From Planctomycetia bacterium (lineage in GTDB: Bacteria > Planctomycetota > Planctomycetia > Pirellulales > Thermoguttaceae): a DNA stretch of 64,000 nt. Below, piece by piece: positions 1 to 9,613 of the stretch. Location of the stretch: positions 1-64,000 of the forward strand of contig JAUNSJ010000019.1 of NCBI GenBank assembly GCA_030539295.1, written 5' to 3'. Positions within the stretch are counted from its first letter, which is position 1; every line of letters starts with the position of its first letter. The notes beneath the pieces are model-generated. The model made no database searches. It was given only the letters and a program-made list of their open reading frames with translations, and was not told the origin of the DNA. The translations under genes and the position numbers were made by a program.

Positions 1-83
1 CAAGGTCCCCGCTTGCAAGATTACCTATCTTCGCAAGAAAATTTGGCGCGCACCCACGATTGCCTGTATTCTCGTGGTGGGCT

Positions 84-111
84 TTGCCAAAAGCTGTTTT
101 TGTAGTATAAT
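84..111 (+). promoter_or_regulatory. Sigma-70-type promoter upstream of rpe
   Basis: A -35 box TTGCCA (84-89) and a perfect -10 TATAAT (106-111) are separated by 16 bases. Transcription would start near 118, giving a leader of about 125 bases before rpe. The rest of 1-245 shows no gene. Confidence 0.6.
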
Positions 112-245
112 GAGACAGCGGTTGAGCTAAGTTGTTAAAGGCATTATCAACCGGATTACAAAAATCTGCCTGCCACGCCACGTGTTGCGCGGCGGCAGTG
201 AACAGAAACGGGTCAGAAGATTTCCTTAAGTGAAGTGGTGGATGT

Positions 246-944
246 ATGGAGTCCTTACCTTGGGTACAGTCGCTGGTTGCGGAATCGCCGGTGATTTCAC
301 CGTCGCTCCTGGCATGCGACTTTGGTCAATTACAGCAAGAGGTGTCGCGTGTGGAAGCGGCCGGCGCGAAGGTTCTTCACGTCGACGTCATGGACGGTCA
401 CTTTGTGCCAAACATAAGTATCGGAGTTCCGGTCGTACAGGCGCTCCGCAAGGCAACGGACTTGCCGTTGGATGTGCACTTAATGATAGAAGAGCCGGGA
501 CGTTACATCAAAGCGTTTCGGGATGCAGGCGCTGATTCGCTCCTGGTCCACATCGAAGTTGTACCGGATCCGCGTCAGATATTACAAGAGATACGTGACC
601 TGGGTGCCGCACCCGGGCTGGTGATCAATCCGGATACGGAGGTGGAAGCGATTCTCCCGTATGTGGACCTGGCCGATATTGTGCTGGTCATGAGTGTTCA
701 GCCGGGTTTTGGCGGTCAGGCATTTCGTCCGGAAGTCCTGGACAAGGTGCGAGCGATCCGCAAACGAATGCGTCCGGACGCGATTCTTTCGATGGATGGC
801 GGAATCGGGCCAGGCACCATTTCCCAAGGTGCGGCGGCCGGAGCGAACTACTTCGTTGCCGGCACAGCTGTTTTTCATGCCCCGGACTACACGCAACGAA
901 TGGCCGAACTCCGCGCCGAAGCCTGTTCCGCCACGGACACTTAA
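246..944 (+). CDS. rpe: Ribulose-phosphate 3-epimerase
   Basis: Interconverts ribulose 5-phosphate and xylulose 5-phosphate in the cytosolic pentose phosphate pathway. The 232-residue protein has the usual family length and a TIM-barrel layout. Visible signatures are the substrate strand SPSLLACDF (19-26), HVDVMDGHFVPN (45-56) with the metal/catalytic Asp47, MSVQPGFGGQAF (149-160) for phosphate binding, and MDGGI (183-187) with the second catalytic Asp184. The ATG at 246 adds about 15 residues before the first strand; a GTG at 291 would give a more typical N-terminus, so the start is uncertain. It is the first gene of the plus-strand housekeeping run. Confidence 0.95.
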   Translation: MESLPWVQSLVAESPVISPSLLACDFGQLQQEVSRVEAAGAKVLHVDVMDGHFVPNISIGVPVVQALRKATDLPLDVHLMIEEPGRYIKAFRDAGADSLLVHIEVVPDPRQILQEIRDLGAAPGLVINPDTEVEAILPYVDLADIVLVMSVQPGFGGQAFRPEVLDKVRAIRKRMRPDAILSMDGGIGPGTISQGAAAGANYFVAGTAVFHAPDYTQRMAELRAEACSATDT

Positions 945-1029
945 CTCGAACAGGGCGAACCGTGTCGACAGTCTACAATCAAAGACATATGGCCTATAAA
1001 TATAAAGCCTATAAATAAAATAGGAAAGA

Positions 1030-1914
1030 ATGATGCAAACAGAGGAACGAAACGAAACGACCGGGATCGCGGGGCCTTCCAGTGCGGCGCCGCCTGTGGC
1101 AGGTACGTTTTGGAAGCGTAAAGGGGTTCCGGAAGGGCTTTGGGTGCGTTGCCCCGGCTGTCAGGCGACCATTTTTCGCAAAGAGGCGCAGAAGCGGCTG
1201 GGAACCTGCCCGGAGTGCAACTATCACTGGTCGGTGACCGCGCAAGAGCGAGTAGCGCAACTCTTGGACGAGAATACCTTTGAGGAGTGGGATGCCGAGA
1301 TGATTTCCGGTGACCCACTTACCTTTTGCGACAGACGTCCCTATCCGGAGCGACTTGCCGCTGACCGCCTGGCAACAGGTCTAAAAGATGCGGTTATAAC
1401 GGGTTGCGGTCGTGTCCGTGCCCGGCGAGTTGCGTTCGGAGTTACCGATTCCCGCTTTATTATGGGCAGTATGGGTTCCGTTGTGGGAGAGAAACTGACG
1501 CGTGCGGTCGAGCGGGCCATGGAACAGGACCTGCCTCTGATTATCGTGTCCGGGTCGGGCGGTGGTGCCCGTATGCACGAAGGAATCTATTCCCTTATGC
1601 AGATGGCGAAAATCTCCGCCGCTCTTGCCCGATTCCGCAATGCAGGCGGTCTCTTTATCTCCGTTTTGACCAATCCGACGATGGGCGGCGTTGCGGCCAG
1701 CTTTGCCTCTCTTGGCGACCTCGTCTTTGCCGAACCGAAAGCTCTTATCGGATTTGCCGGTCCACGTACGATCAAGGCCACCATACGCATGGAATTGCCC
1801 AAGGGATTTCAGACGAGTGAATTCCTTTTGGAGCATGGATATATTGATCGCATCGTTCGTCGTCAAGACCTGCAGAGCGAGATCGCCCGGGCAATCGATT
1901 ACTGTAATAAATAG
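1030..1914 (+). CDS. accD: Acetyl-CoA carboxylase carboxyltransferase subunit beta
   Basis: Beta half of the carboxyltransferase that moves the carboxyl group from biotin to acetyl-CoA, the first step of fatty acid synthesis; it works with AccA, which is not in this window. The 294-residue protein has the AccD four-cysteine zinc ribbon (Cys41, Cys44, Cys60, Cys63) followed by a crotonase-fold domain with the glycine-rich SGSGGGARM (174-182). The ATG at 1030 follows the purine-rich AGGAAAG at 1022-1028. The leader between rpe and accD contains an 11-base direct repeat, GCCTATAAATA, at 992-1002 and 1007-1017. rsgA follows after 15 bases, so the two are probably co-transcribed. Confidence 0.95.
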   Translation: MMQTEERNETTGIAGPSSAAPPVAGTFWKRKGVPEGLWVRCPGCQATIFRKEAQKRLGTCPECNYHWSVTAQERVAQLLDENTFEEWDAEMISGDPLTFCDRRPYPERLAADRLATGLKDAVITGCGRVRARRVAFGVTDSRFIMGSMGSVVGEKLTRAVERAMEQDLPLIIVSGSGGGARMHEGIYSLMQMAKISAALARFRNAGGLFISVLTNPTMGGVAASFASLGDLVFAEPKALIGFAGPRTIKATIRMELPKGFQTSEFLLEHGYIDRIVRRQDLQSEIARAIDYCNK

Positions 1915-1929
1915 GGGCAAAGGGCATTC

Positions 1930-3090
1930 ATGGCGGACAAGTCGTTTCAAAAACTTCGGGTCGAGTTCCGGAGAAATCGTAATACGCGAACGCGAGTCAA
2001 CGACTGGACTCGCAAGTACGAGAACGACGAAACAGGAGTGCAGGAGGACTTAACCAGCGGGGACGAGCGAATAAGCGGCAAAGGCGAACTTGTCCGTAAA
2101 CGCACGATCGTCGGTACGCGACTGGAAGTTGACAGTGAAAAAGGAGATCGGGGCGACTTCACAATTCATCCGGAAACAGCGGCCGGTCGGTCGCGTCCGG
2201 GCCGTGTTCTTTCGGTACACGGCCTCTACTGTCGGGTTGAGGATGAATCCGGGACCGTCTTTACGTGCGTAACGCGTCGACTGCTGAAAACCATTTCGAC
2301 CGACCAGCGGCAAATTGTGGTTACCGGCGACAAGGTTTATTTCCGCGATGCTCTTGTTCAAGGGCGGCAAGAGGGGATTATCGAGCGGGTTGAGCCCCGT
2401 CAGGGAAGCCTAAGTCGCACCAGTCGTAATCGAAAACATTTAATTGTGACCAACGTGGACCAGGCGATTCTTGTTGCCAGTCTTCAGGAGCCGTATCTCA
2501 AACCGAATTTGATCGATCGTCTGCTGGTAACGTGCGATCGTTCGGGGATTCGCCCAATCATCTGTATCAACAAAGTAGACCTTGGCGACGTAAGTCCGTG
2601 GATTCCGCTCATTGGCGTCTATTCCCAAATGGGCTACAAAGTCGTTTTAACCAGTACGAAAACCGGTTTTGGTGTCGAGCGATTGCGGCGTCTGTTGTGT
2701 CATCGGTCGAGTGTCCTTACCGGCCAAAGTGGCGTTGGGAAATCGTCGCTGTTGAACGCAATTGACTCGTCGCTGGCCCTGCGTGTGCGGGAAGTAAGTG
2801 ATGTGAATCAGAAGGGTAAGCACACAACGACGACCGCCGAACTGCTCCGTTTGTCCGGGGGCGGCTACGTTGTGGATACGCCTGGCATACGCCAGTTTTC
2901 ACTTTGGGATTTTGTACCGGAGGAGATTGTTGGCTACTATCGGGATCTGCGCCCTTACGAAAATTTGTGCCGGTTCCCCGATTGTACGCACCGGCATGAG
3001 GAATCCTGTGCCGTTAAGAACGCAGTTGCCGATGGTCACCTGGACCTCGGTCGCTACGAGAGTTATTTGTCCATGAACGATGAGCAATAG
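1930..3090 (+). CDS. rsgA: Ribosome small subunit-dependent GTPase A (RsgA)
   Basis: Circularly permuted GTPase that acts late in 30S subunit maturation. The motifs are in the permuted order diagnostic of the family: G4 NKVD (214-217), then the P-loop GQSGVGKSS (265-273), then G3 DTPG (316-319). An OB-fold lies at about 90-155, and a C-terminal zinc knuckle uses Cys347, Cys352, His354 and Cys360. The protein is longer than typical RsgA because of a charged N-terminal extension of about 85 residues of unknown role. An AAAGGG Shine-Dalgarno precedes the ATG, 15 bases after accD. Confidence 0.95.
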   Translation: MADKSFQKLRVEFRRNRNTRTRVNDWTRKYENDETGVQEDLTSGDERISGKGELVRKRTIVGTRLEVDSEKGDRGDFTIHPETAAGRSRPGRVLSVHGLYCRVEDESGTVFTCVTRRLLKTISTDQRQIVVTGDKVYFRDALVQGRQEGIIERVEPRQGSLSRTSRNRKHLIVTNVDQAILVASLQEPYLKPNLIDRLLVTCDRSGIRPIICINKVDLGDVSPWIPLIGVYSQMGYKVVLTSTKTGFGVERLRRLLCHRSSVLTGQSGVGKSSLLNAIDSSLALRVREVSDVNQKGKHTTTTAELLRLSGGGYVVDTPGIRQFSLWDFVPEEIVGYYRDLRPYENLCRFPDCTHRHEESCAVKNAVADGHLDLGRYESYLSMNDEQ

Positions 3091-3131
3091 TAAAATTAGA
3101 CGAAGCAGGCAGGATAGAGACCCGAAATACG

Positions 3132-4055
3132 ATGGCTAGTACGCGTGAAAAACAGAGTTCTCTCAAGAAGCGCTGGATGGATTACGGTGTCTATCTGGTT
3201 GTCCGGCTTTTTATTTGCCTGATTCAGTCGCTTTCGCTCGACGCGTGCCGTGTCATCGCGAGTCTGCTGGCCACGGTTGCCACGTCTGTAGTACCGATAC
3301 GTAAAAGATTACTGGAAGAGAATTTATCACATGCCTTTCCCGAGCTTTCGCGTGACGAGCGTCGGCTCCTGATTCACGAAATGTGGGAGCACCTCATTCT
3401 TCTGGTCGCTGAAGTTGCCCATGCTCCGCGCCGGGTTCGCGAAACAAACTGGTGGCATCATGTGCGTCTGGTCGATTATGACCCTGTCCTCAAGCTTTTG
3501 CATGATAACCGCCCCATTATCCTCGTGACGGGTCATTTTGGCAATTTCGAAATGGCAGGCTATATTCTCGGTTTGCTCGGTTATCCGACGTTTTCCGTTG
3601 CTCGTACTCTTGATAATCCCTGGCTGGAGCGGTATTTACACGAATTTCGCGAGATTACCGGTCAGTTCCTCATCTCGAAGAATGGTGGCTATGACGAAAT
3701 TCTTGACGTCTTGCGTGCCCGTGGGACAATGGCTTTTCTTGCGGACCAGTCGGCAGGTCATAAGGGCGTTCGGGTTCGTTTTTTCGGTCGCGATGCTTCT
3801 GCCTATAAGGCCATGGCCCTGCTAAGCTACGAATATAAAGCGCCCATTGTTGTCGGTTATTCCGTTCGTCGGGATAAGGTCCCGTTGCAATTTGACATGG
3901 TCAGTGTCGGCATCTTTGACCCGGAACATCCGCCGGACGGAGTGGCCACACCGCGTCAGATAACCCAATGGTTTACGACCAAGCTGGAAGAAGGTATACG
4001 TCGATGGCCGGAACAGTACTGGTGGCTGCATAATCGTTGGAAAACATTTCATTGA
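3132..4055 (+). CDS. LpxL/HtrB-family lysophospholipid (lipid A) acyltransferase
   Basis: Inner-membrane acyltransferase family that adds secondary acyl chains to lipid A precursors or acylates related lipids. The 307-residue protein has one N-terminal hydrophobic anchor (about 20-50) and the catalytic H-x4-E motif at His135/Glu140 (GHFGNFE), followed by the conserved family core with ADQSAG and a basic C-terminus ending in YWWLHNRWK. A lipid A-type substrate would fit a planctomycete outer membrane, but substrate is inferred from family only. It lies 41 bases after rsgA and 21 before the GspE-type ATPase. Confidence 0.85.
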   Translation: MASTREKQSSLKKRWMDYGVYLVVRLFICLIQSLSLDACRVIASLLATVATSVVPIRKRLLEENLSHAFPELSRDERRLLIHEMWEHLILLVAEVAHAPRRVRETNWWHHVRLVDYDPVLKLLHDNRPIILVTGHFGNFEMAGYILGLLGYPTFSVARTLDNPWLERYLHEFREITGQFLISKNGGYDEILDVLRARGTMAFLADQSAGHKGVRVRFFGRDASAYKAMALLSYEYKAPIVVGYSVRRDKVPLQFDMVSVGIFDPEHPPDGVATPRQITQWFTTKLEEGIRRWPEQYWWLHNRWKTFH

Positions 4056-4076
4056 CCTTTCGCAAGGGAGCCTGGC

Positions 4077-5774
4077 ATGGTCGCTTACATAACCCCAAAG
4101 CATTTCGACGATCGCTTGAACACAGTGCAGATTCAGATAGCCAAGGACGCGCTCGCCACGGAGAGCCGTCTGGCCGCTGTGGTGAATCAGCTTGGCGTGC
4201 GAACGGAGGAAGACGCGTTCGACCTTCTGGCACAAACACTGGGCCTGGCTCTTGTTGACCTTGCCAAGACGGAAATCCCCGACCGCATTCTCGACTCTTT
4301 CCCGGTGAAAATGATCCATCGCTTCGGTGTCTTTCCTGTAGGCTATCAGCGGGACGGTTCGCTCCTTGTGGCCACGTGCAATCCGTTTAATCTTCATCCG
4401 GTAGACGCCATAAGCGCGGCGACCGGCCGGCCGACGCTCCCGGTGGTTGCCCTGCCGCTGGAGCTTGCACGCGTTATTAAAGCGAACCTGGGCGTTGGCG
4501 CCGAGACCATCGACGGTCTTTTGGCCCAAAATGAAGAGGACGGGGTCGAAGTTCTCGACGAGATGGATTACGACGCCGGGGGCGACGCGGCCATGGCGCA
4601 GGAGGCCTCTGTTGTCCGACTGGTAAACGACATACTCACCGAAGCGGTGGAATCCGGAACGAGCGATATTCACATCGAAGCGCAGGAGTCCGGTATGAAA
4701 ATTCGCTACCGAATCGACGGTGTCCTTCAAACGCAGCCCATGCCCCCGGAAATCAACCGGTTTCAATCGGCTATTGTCAGTCGACTTAAGATTATGGCCC
4801 GGCTCAACATAGCGGAAAAACGCGTGCCGCAGGACGGTCGTATTAAAATCCGCGTAGCCGACCGCCCTATCGATATTCGACTCTCCATTATCCCCATGCT
4901 CCATGGAGAAGGCATTGTTATGCGTATTCTCGATAAGGAACGCATGAATTTTACCTTGCGCGGTATTGGTATGGACGAAGATATCTATCGCACTTTTGGC
5001 GAACTGATTAAACAGCCGCATGGTATTATTCTCGTGACCGGGCCAACAGGCAGCGGTAAAACGACGACTCTTTACAGTGCTCTAAACGAAATCAAAGACG
5101 ACGCAACCAAGATTATCACGACGGAAGACCCCATCGAATATCAGCTCGACGGCATCAATCAGATTCAGGTCCACGCCAAAGTCGGTTTGACCTTTGCCGC
5201 GAGTTTGCGTGCCATCTTGCGACATGACCCGGATGTTGTCCTGGTTGGCGAAATTCGTGATTTTGAGACGGCGGAAAATGCCATTCAGGCCTCACTGACA
5301 GGGCACCTCGTCTTCAGTACCCTGCACACCAACGACGCGGCGGGCGCCTATACGCGTATGGTCGATATGGGTGTAGAACCTTTTCTTGTCAGTACGACGG
5401 TGGAAGGAATTATGGCGCAGCGTCTGATTCGAAAATTATGCCCCGAATGCCGCAAGGCGGTCCACCCGTTGCGTGGCGACCTTCCCGACGATTTTCCCTG
5501 GGACGACCTGCAAACGCAAGGGGGCGAGATTTATCAGGCAAACGGCTGCAACTCCTGCCGCGGTACTGGCTATTCCGGTCGTGCCGCGATTTATGAACTG
5601 CTTGTCCCGAGTGAGGAAGTACGGCAGCTGGCCGGCACGAAGTCGCCTTCGGCCGAGATTAAGCGGGCGGCCCGGGCGGCCGGTATGCAGACCTTGCGAG
5701 AAAACGGTTGGCGAAAGGTCCTTGCCGGTCTGACCAGTATCGACGAAGTCGTGCGCACCGCGAAAAAAGATTAG
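4077..5774 (+). CDS. GspE/PilB-family type II secretion / type IV pilus assembly ATPase
   Basis: Cytoplasmic hexameric ATPase powering pseudopilus or pilus extension. The 565-residue protein has an N-terminal GspE_N domain (about 10-150) and a C-terminal ATPase core. Motifs are Walker A GPTGSGKT (322-329), the Asp-box ITTEDPIEYQL (347-357), Walker B ILRHDPDVVLVGEIRD (380-395) and a His box near STLHTND (414-420). A tetracysteine zinc site (Cys455, Cys458, Cys491, Cys494) is characteristic of GspE/PilB. AAGGGAG stands 6 bases before the ATG. No other secretion genes flank it, so GspE versus PilB cannot be decided here; the prepilin-like gene downstream is a possible client. Confidence 0.92.
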   Translation: MVAYITPKHFDDRLNTVQIQIAKDALATESRLAAVVNQLGVRTEEDAFDLLAQTLGLALVDLAKTEIPDRILDSFPVKMIHRFGVFPVGYQRDGSLLVATCNPFNLHPVDAISAATGRPTLPVVALPLELARVIKANLGVGAETIDGLLAQNEEDGVEVLDEMDYDAGGDAAMAQEASVVRLVNDILTEAVESGTSDIHIEAQESGMKIRYRIDGVLQTQPMPPEINRFQSAIVSRLKIMARLNIAEKRVPQDGRIKIRVADRPIDIRLSIIPMLHGEGIVMRILDKERMNFTLRGIGMDEDIYRTFGELIKQPHGIILVTGPTGSGKTTTLYSALNEIKDDATKIITTEDPIEYQLDGINQIQVHAKVGLTFAASLRAILRHDPDVVLVGEIRDFETAENAIQASLTGHLVFSTLHTNDAAGAYTRMVDMGVEPFLVSTTVEGIMAQRLIRKLCPECRKAVHPLRGDLPDDFPWDDLQTQGGEIYQANGCNSCRGTGYSGRAAIYELLVPSEEVRQLAGTKSPSAEIKRAARAAGMQTLRENGWRKVLAGLTSIDEVVRTAKKD

Positions 5775-6155
5775 CGGCCCGCGGCCCCATTGAGTCGCGC
5801 GGCGAATAATGACGCGACTTCACCCTCCTGTAGCACTCTAACCTCTTTTTACAAAAGGGTTTATCTCTATTTTTATCCCTAAAGCAGGCCGTTCACTGTC
5901 ATTTTATAAAATATCATAAATATCACTTAAAGGCAAAAAACGAGTAATTTATAATAATTTTCGTATTTTATAGTTGACAAATTTGGCAGAGCAGGTTAGA
6001 ATGTATTTTGTTGTCAGAGGAGTACACGCGTTTTACCTTACGAACAATTGCGAGTGACTTCAGGTTGACAAAAAGGCCTGAAGAGAGAATAATGGCAGCG
6101 ATTCAAAAAAGAGTCGAGGCCGTGAAAATTGAAAACTTTGAACAGGAGACGGAAC
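5775..6155. other. Intergenic region between gspE-like gene and prepilin
   Basis: No gene is visible in these 381 bases. A weak 7-bp hairpin (AGTCGCG at 5793-5799 with CGCGACT at 5813-5819) could end the upstream transcript but lacks a T-run. An AT-rich stretch (about 5840-5975) leads into the prepilin promoter. Confidence 0.5.
5974..6002 (+). promoter_or_regulatory. Strong sigma-70-type promoter for the prepilin/lipoprotein pair
   Basis: Perfect -35 TTGACA (5974-5979), 17-base spacer, -10 TAGAAT (5997-6002; 5 of 6 consensus), preceded by an AT-rich UP-like region. The predicted leader is about 145 bases. Confidence 0.75.
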
Positions 6156-7283
6156 ATGAAAAGAAGTTGGAGACTTGAGGTTTTGAATCGTTGCAGGATG
6201 TCTTGCCGGGGTGGCTTGCGTCGTCTAAAGAGAATACTCGCCTTTACCTTGGTGGAGCTCTTGGTGGTGATTGCGATTATCGGAATTTTAATTGCGTTGC
6301 TCTTGCCGGCGGTCCAGGCGGCGCGTGAGGCGGCACGAAGAATGCAGTGCACAAACAATTTGAAACAAATTGGAGTGGGGCTACACAACTACCACGACAC
6401 GAATTTTGCGTTTCCGGCGCTCGGTGGTTACCGGGTGGGCTCGACGGCAAACGCCGCGAACGACTGGTCTTTCCATTATGCCATTCTTCCTTTCTGTGAA
6501 CAACAGTCACGATACGATGCGATTGGAGCATCAGACTCCAGCTTAAGTCCTGGAGGTGGTGCTTACTTTGAGCCGGCTACGGGGATTATCCCTTACGCCT
6601 ATTGTCCGTCGGAACCTAATAACAAGACCTTGGCGGCGAACAGTAATCAGACACGCGGTAATTATGTGGGTTGTGTCGGTGATAACTGGAAGTTCACGAC
6701 AAGTACCGCCAGTCCGCCATTTCCCGGGACGGAACAACGTGGGTTTTTTATCAACTTTACTGAATATTCAACCTTTGCAAAACTGGTTGATGGTTCGTCA
6801 AATACATTTGCCGCCTCGGAAAAAGGATTGGCTCAATTAGAAGAGCGACGAGTCAAAGGAAATCTTGTAACGCTCAGTTCCGTAGTCCCCGCGACCTGCA
6901 TGGGAACCAAGCCAACGACAAGTACCTATCCAGACTCGGTTGACGTGAACAAATGGGGTGTTAATGGCGAGTCAATCTATTATGGGTTCCCGTTTTCCAT
7001 GTACTTTCACACGATTCTCCCCCCGAACTCTCCCTCGTGCTGGAAGGTTGACAATGGTGATTCCATCGCGAGCGCTGCGAGTTATCACAGCGGCGGTGTG
7101 AACGTCCTGGTCGCGGATGGTTCTGTTCGCTTCGTAAGCGACACGGTCGATGCGTTAAGTCCGGTGGCTACGGGAGCCGCCGATCCCTATAATGACGGGA
7201 GCGAAGTTAAGTCGGGAGCGAGTCCGTACGGAATATGGGGTGCGATGGGTACTCGTGACGGTGGCGAATCCAAAATGTTGTAA
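6156..7283 (+). CDS. DUF1559 prepilin-like secreted protein
   Basis: Planctomycete DUF1559 protein with a type IV prepilin N-terminus. From the ATG at 6156 it has a basic leader of about 29 residues, then FTLVELL with Glu at +5 of the mature protein and a hydrophobic helix running into the [15 protein letters not shown] signature. The C-terminus carries the H-x9-DG motif ([12 protein letters not shown]). The start is chosen because AGGAG at 6144-6148 sits 7 bases before it; a TTG at 6129 is in frame but upstream of that site. The exact function of these numerous proteins is not known; cleavage by a prepilin peptidase and export are inferred. A hairpin and a small lipoprotein gene follow. Confidence 0.9.
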   Translation: MKRSWRLEVLNRCRMSCRGGLRRLKRILAFTLVELLVVIAIIGILIALLLPAVQAAREAARRMQCTNNLKQIGVGLHNYHDTNFAFPALGGYRVGSTANAANDWSFHYAILPFCEQQSRYDAIGASDSSLSPGGGAYFEPATGIIPYAYCPSEPNNKTLAANSNQTRGNYVGCVGDNWKFTTSTASPPFPGTEQRGFFINFTEYSTFAKLVDGSSNTFAASEKGLAQLEERRVKGNLVTLSSVVPATCMGTKPTTSTYPDSVDVNKWGVNGESIYYGFPFSMYFHTILPPNSPSCWKVDNGDSIASAASYHSGGVNVLVADGSVRFVSDTVDALSPVATGAADPYNDGSEVKSGASPYGIWGAMGTRDGGESKML

Positions 7284-7300
7284 TGTCAATGTAGTCCGAT

Positions 7301-7334
7301 CCGCCTTTCGATTCTGACAGGAGTCGGAAGGCGG
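7301..7334 (+). promoter_or_regulatory. Intercistronic hairpin between prepilin and lipoprotein genes
   Basis: Inverted repeat CCGCCTTTCGA (7301-7311) with TCGGAAGGCGG (7324-7334): an 11-bp stem with one G-T pair and a 12-base loop. There is no T-run, so it may stabilise or attenuate the message rather than end it fully. Confidence 0.5.
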
Positions 7335-7367
7335 GATAAATCCGATGGGAAGGTATTAAGGGATACT

Positions 7368-7880
7368 ATGCAAACTCGATGGTATTATTTCTGTTTATTT
7401 TGTATCGCAATTCTTAGCTGCAATGGTTGCGGCCAATCACTGCCCGAGGGCGTAACGAAAGTCGTTCCGGTAACACTCCGGGTTAGCGCAGGCGGCAGTC
7501 CATTGACCGAGGCGGATCTACAGCTGGTCGGAGAAGGTACACTGACCGGAATTGCCGTTTCCGGTAAGACAGACGCGCAAGGTGCTACTCAGCTAAAGAG
7601 CGTTAAGGCAAATTGGATCGCCGTGGGCGCCCCGGTCGGAAAATATCGCGTCGTTGTCAATAAGGCCATGCCTGTTGCTGGTGAAAAGAGTGCCGAAGAA
7701 GTTAACGCGATGAGTAAAGACGAGAGTATGGCCTATCATGCAAAAATCCGCGAAGCGAGAAAGAAAGTAAAATTACCGTTCCCTGATTCATGCACCTCTT
7801 CCAAGACGACACCACTGTCGCTTGAAATCAAGGAGGACTCACTGGAACTCGCACTTGATTTGGACGATTTGGCCAAATGA
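7368..7880 (+). CDS. Small planctomycete lipoprotein
   Basis: 170-residue protein with a short lipoprotein signal; the likely lipid-modified Cys is in the LSCNGCGQ segment (about residues 17-22). The mature part has a beta-rich region (about 30-100) resembling the carboxypeptidase-regulatory-like or transthyretin-like folds found in planctomycete lipoproteins encoded next to DUF1559 genes, followed by a charged helix. It lies 84 bases behind the prepilin gene, across a hairpin, and probably shares its promoter. Function is unknown. Two other lipoproteins in the window, at 54804-55241 and 60545-60985, are of the same general type. Confidence 0.75.
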   Translation: MQTRWYYFCLFCIAILSCNGCGQSLPEGVTKVVPVTLRVSAGGSPLTEADLQLVGEGTLTGIAVSGKTDAQGATQLKSVKANWIAVGAPVGKYRVVVNKAMPVAGEKSAEEVNAMSKDESMAYHAKIREARKKVKLPFPDSCTSSKTTPLSLEIKEDSLELALDLDDLAK

Positions 7881-7990
7881 CAAAAAGCTGATTATCTGTC
7901 AGGACGGAGGCTGGTTTCATTCGGTTTTTCTGTTTACCGCACAGAAATATCCGGAATGTGTTTTGTTCGCTTGAACCTGTTATGTAAGCT

Positions 7991-8029
7991 CCAAGGGTAA
8001 GATCCGGGGTTGACCCAATCTTCCCTTGG
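7991..8029 (+). terminator. Long intergenic stem-loop after the prepilin/lipoprotein pair
   Basis: CCAAGGG and AAGAT (7991-8003, one bulged T) pair with ATCTT and CCCTTGG (8018-8029), and an inner GGG-TTGA-CCC closes the loop. The following CTTTCAT is only weakly T-rich. It could be a terminator or a leader structure for the next gene; a weak -35-like TTGACC lies inside it. Confidence 0.45.
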
Positions 8030-8083
8030 CTTTCATAAGGTTTATGTTGTCCTGCCTGTTTGTTTAAAGGAGATTTGAGAAAG

Positions 8084-9604
8084 ATGTTGAATCTAAAACG
8101 CATTTTTTGTATTGCACTGTCGATTCTGTTTTTCAGTATTTTGAATCTTGGCACTGTACAGGGAGCCGAAACGCTGAATCTGGGAGACCAGCGGGAACTG
8201 TTTATAGACGATTATTTAATTGCGTCGATGGAACATGCCTGCTTGCGCGTTCATGAACCGAAGCGGGAGAATGTTATTGCCGTTCTGGACCAGCCTTGGG
8301 AAGGGAACGGTTGTGGCTATCAGGCGATTCTTTATGACGAAGAGGCAAAACTGTTTCGACTGTATTATAAATCGTGGAAAGTGGGAAATCCGACACTGCA
8401 AATTGGTATGTTGACTTCAGCGGACGGGATTCACTGGGAACGGCCAAATGTTGGCTTGTGGGAATATGAAGGTTCCAAAGAGAATAATATTGTTCTTGGC
8501 AAACTGGAATGGCCGGGCGGCAATAGTGATTCATGCCACGATTTTTCACCCTGGCGAGATACGAATCCGAATGCGTCGCCGGATGCGAAATACAAAGCGA
8601 CCGGAAGTGGCATGTCCTGCAAGGGAGTTTGGGCCTATAAATCTCCGGACGGGATACATTGGACGCCGATGCACGACGGCCCTGTCTTTACCAGTGGGCA
8701 TTTCGATTCACAAAACATTTCCTTCTGGTCGGAAACAGAGCAGAAATACGTACTTTATTATCGTGTTTTTGTTGACGGTGTCCGGAGTATTTTCCGCGCT
8801 GTGTCGGACGATTATATTCATTGGACGGACGAAGGGCAAATTCAATTCCCCGAGGGGGAAGGTCCCCAGGAGCGAACGCAATTTTACGTCAATCAAATCC
8901 GGCCGTATTATCGAGCCACGCAACTCTATCTGGGGTTCCCCGCCCGGTATTGCGATAATGGTTTAACGGAATCGACCAAACTGCTGCCGCAATGGGAAGA
9001 GCGTCAGGCACGCATGGGACTGGCACCTCGTTACGGAACGGCTGTTACGGACACGATTTTTATTACCAGCCGTGACGGAATGAATTTTCGACAAGGGAAC
9101 GATGTCTTTCTGCGACCTGGCCTTCGTACACAAGACAATTGGGCCTACGGCGATAATTATATTGCGTGGAATCTCATCGAAACGGATTCCCCGGAAATGG
9201 ATTCTCCGCGTGAGTTGAGTCTGTTCTCAATTGAATCCTTTTTTACGGGTGACTCAATAAAATTGCGCCGTTATTCACTTCGTATTGATGGTTTTAGTTC
9301 GATACACGCGAATCATGAACCGGGAATTGTTGTAACGAAGCCCTTGACATTTTCCGGAAAAGAACTTACAATAAACTATCGAACGAGCGCGGCAGGTCTC
9401 TTGTTCGTTGAAATTTGTGACGATGCGGGTGAGGTGATTCCGGGCTTCGAAAAAGAGAATTGCGACGTCCTGTATGGGGATTCGCTCGATCGGATAGTCT
9501 CCTGGAAGGGTAATAAAGACGTATCTTCACTTGCAGGCCATTCGATAGTTTTAAAATTTTACCTTCAGGAAGCTGACGTATATTCCTTGAAGTTTAACCA
9601 ATAA
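8084..9604 (+). CDS. Secreted beta-propeller, glycosidase-like protein
   Basis: 506 residues from the ATG at 8084, which follows AAAGGAGA (8066-8073). It has a Sec signal peptide ending near VQGAE and then the planctomycete/verrucomicrobial pattern RELFIDDYLI, followed by repeated propeller blades such as YESxDGIHW-type turns (ADGIHWERP, PDGIHWTPM, DDYIHWTDE). This architecture resembles the five-bladed propellers of GH32/GH43-type enzymes, but I cannot assign catalytic residues or a substrate. The GntR-type regulator starts only 9 bases after its stop, suggesting the pair is co-regulated. Confidence 0.7.
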   Translation: MLNLKRIFCIALSILFFSILNLGTVQGAETLNLGDQRELFIDDYLIASMEHACLRVHEPKRENVIAVLDQPWEGNGCGYQAILYDEEAKLFRLYYKSWKVGNPTLQIGMLTSADGIHWERPNVGLWEYEGSKENNIVLGKLEWPGGNSDSCHDFSPWRDTNPNASPDAKYKATGSGMSCKGVWAYKSPDGIHWTPMHDGPVFTSGHFDSQNISFWSETEQKYVLYYRVFVDGVRSIFRAVSDDYIHWTDEGQIQFPEGEGPQERTQFYVNQIRPYYRATQLYLGFPARYCDNGLTESTKLLPQWEERQARMGLAPRYGTAVTDTIFITSRDGMNFRQGNDVFLRPGLRTQDNWAYGDNYIAWNLIETDSPEMDSPRELSLFSIESFFTGDSIKLRRYSLRIDGFSSIHANHEPGIVVTKPLTFSGKELTINYRTSAAGLLFVEICDDAGEVIPGFEKENCDVLYGDSLDRIVSWKGNKDVSSLAGHSIVLKFYLQEADVYSLKFNQ

Positions 9605-9613
9605 TTGAAAGAT

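Noticed and set aside
992-1017. Direct repeat GCCTATAAATA twice in the leader of accD
   Set aside because: Too short and AT-rich to support an operator or mobile element.
3822-5021. A 399-codon minus-strand ORF over the GspE/PilB-type gene
   Set aside because: The plus strand carries the Walker motifs and tetracysteine; the antisense reading has none and begins without a ribosome site.
6129-6155. TTG start giving a longer first prepilin
   Set aside because: The AGGAG at 6144-6148 sits right before the ATG at 6156 and downstream of the TTG.
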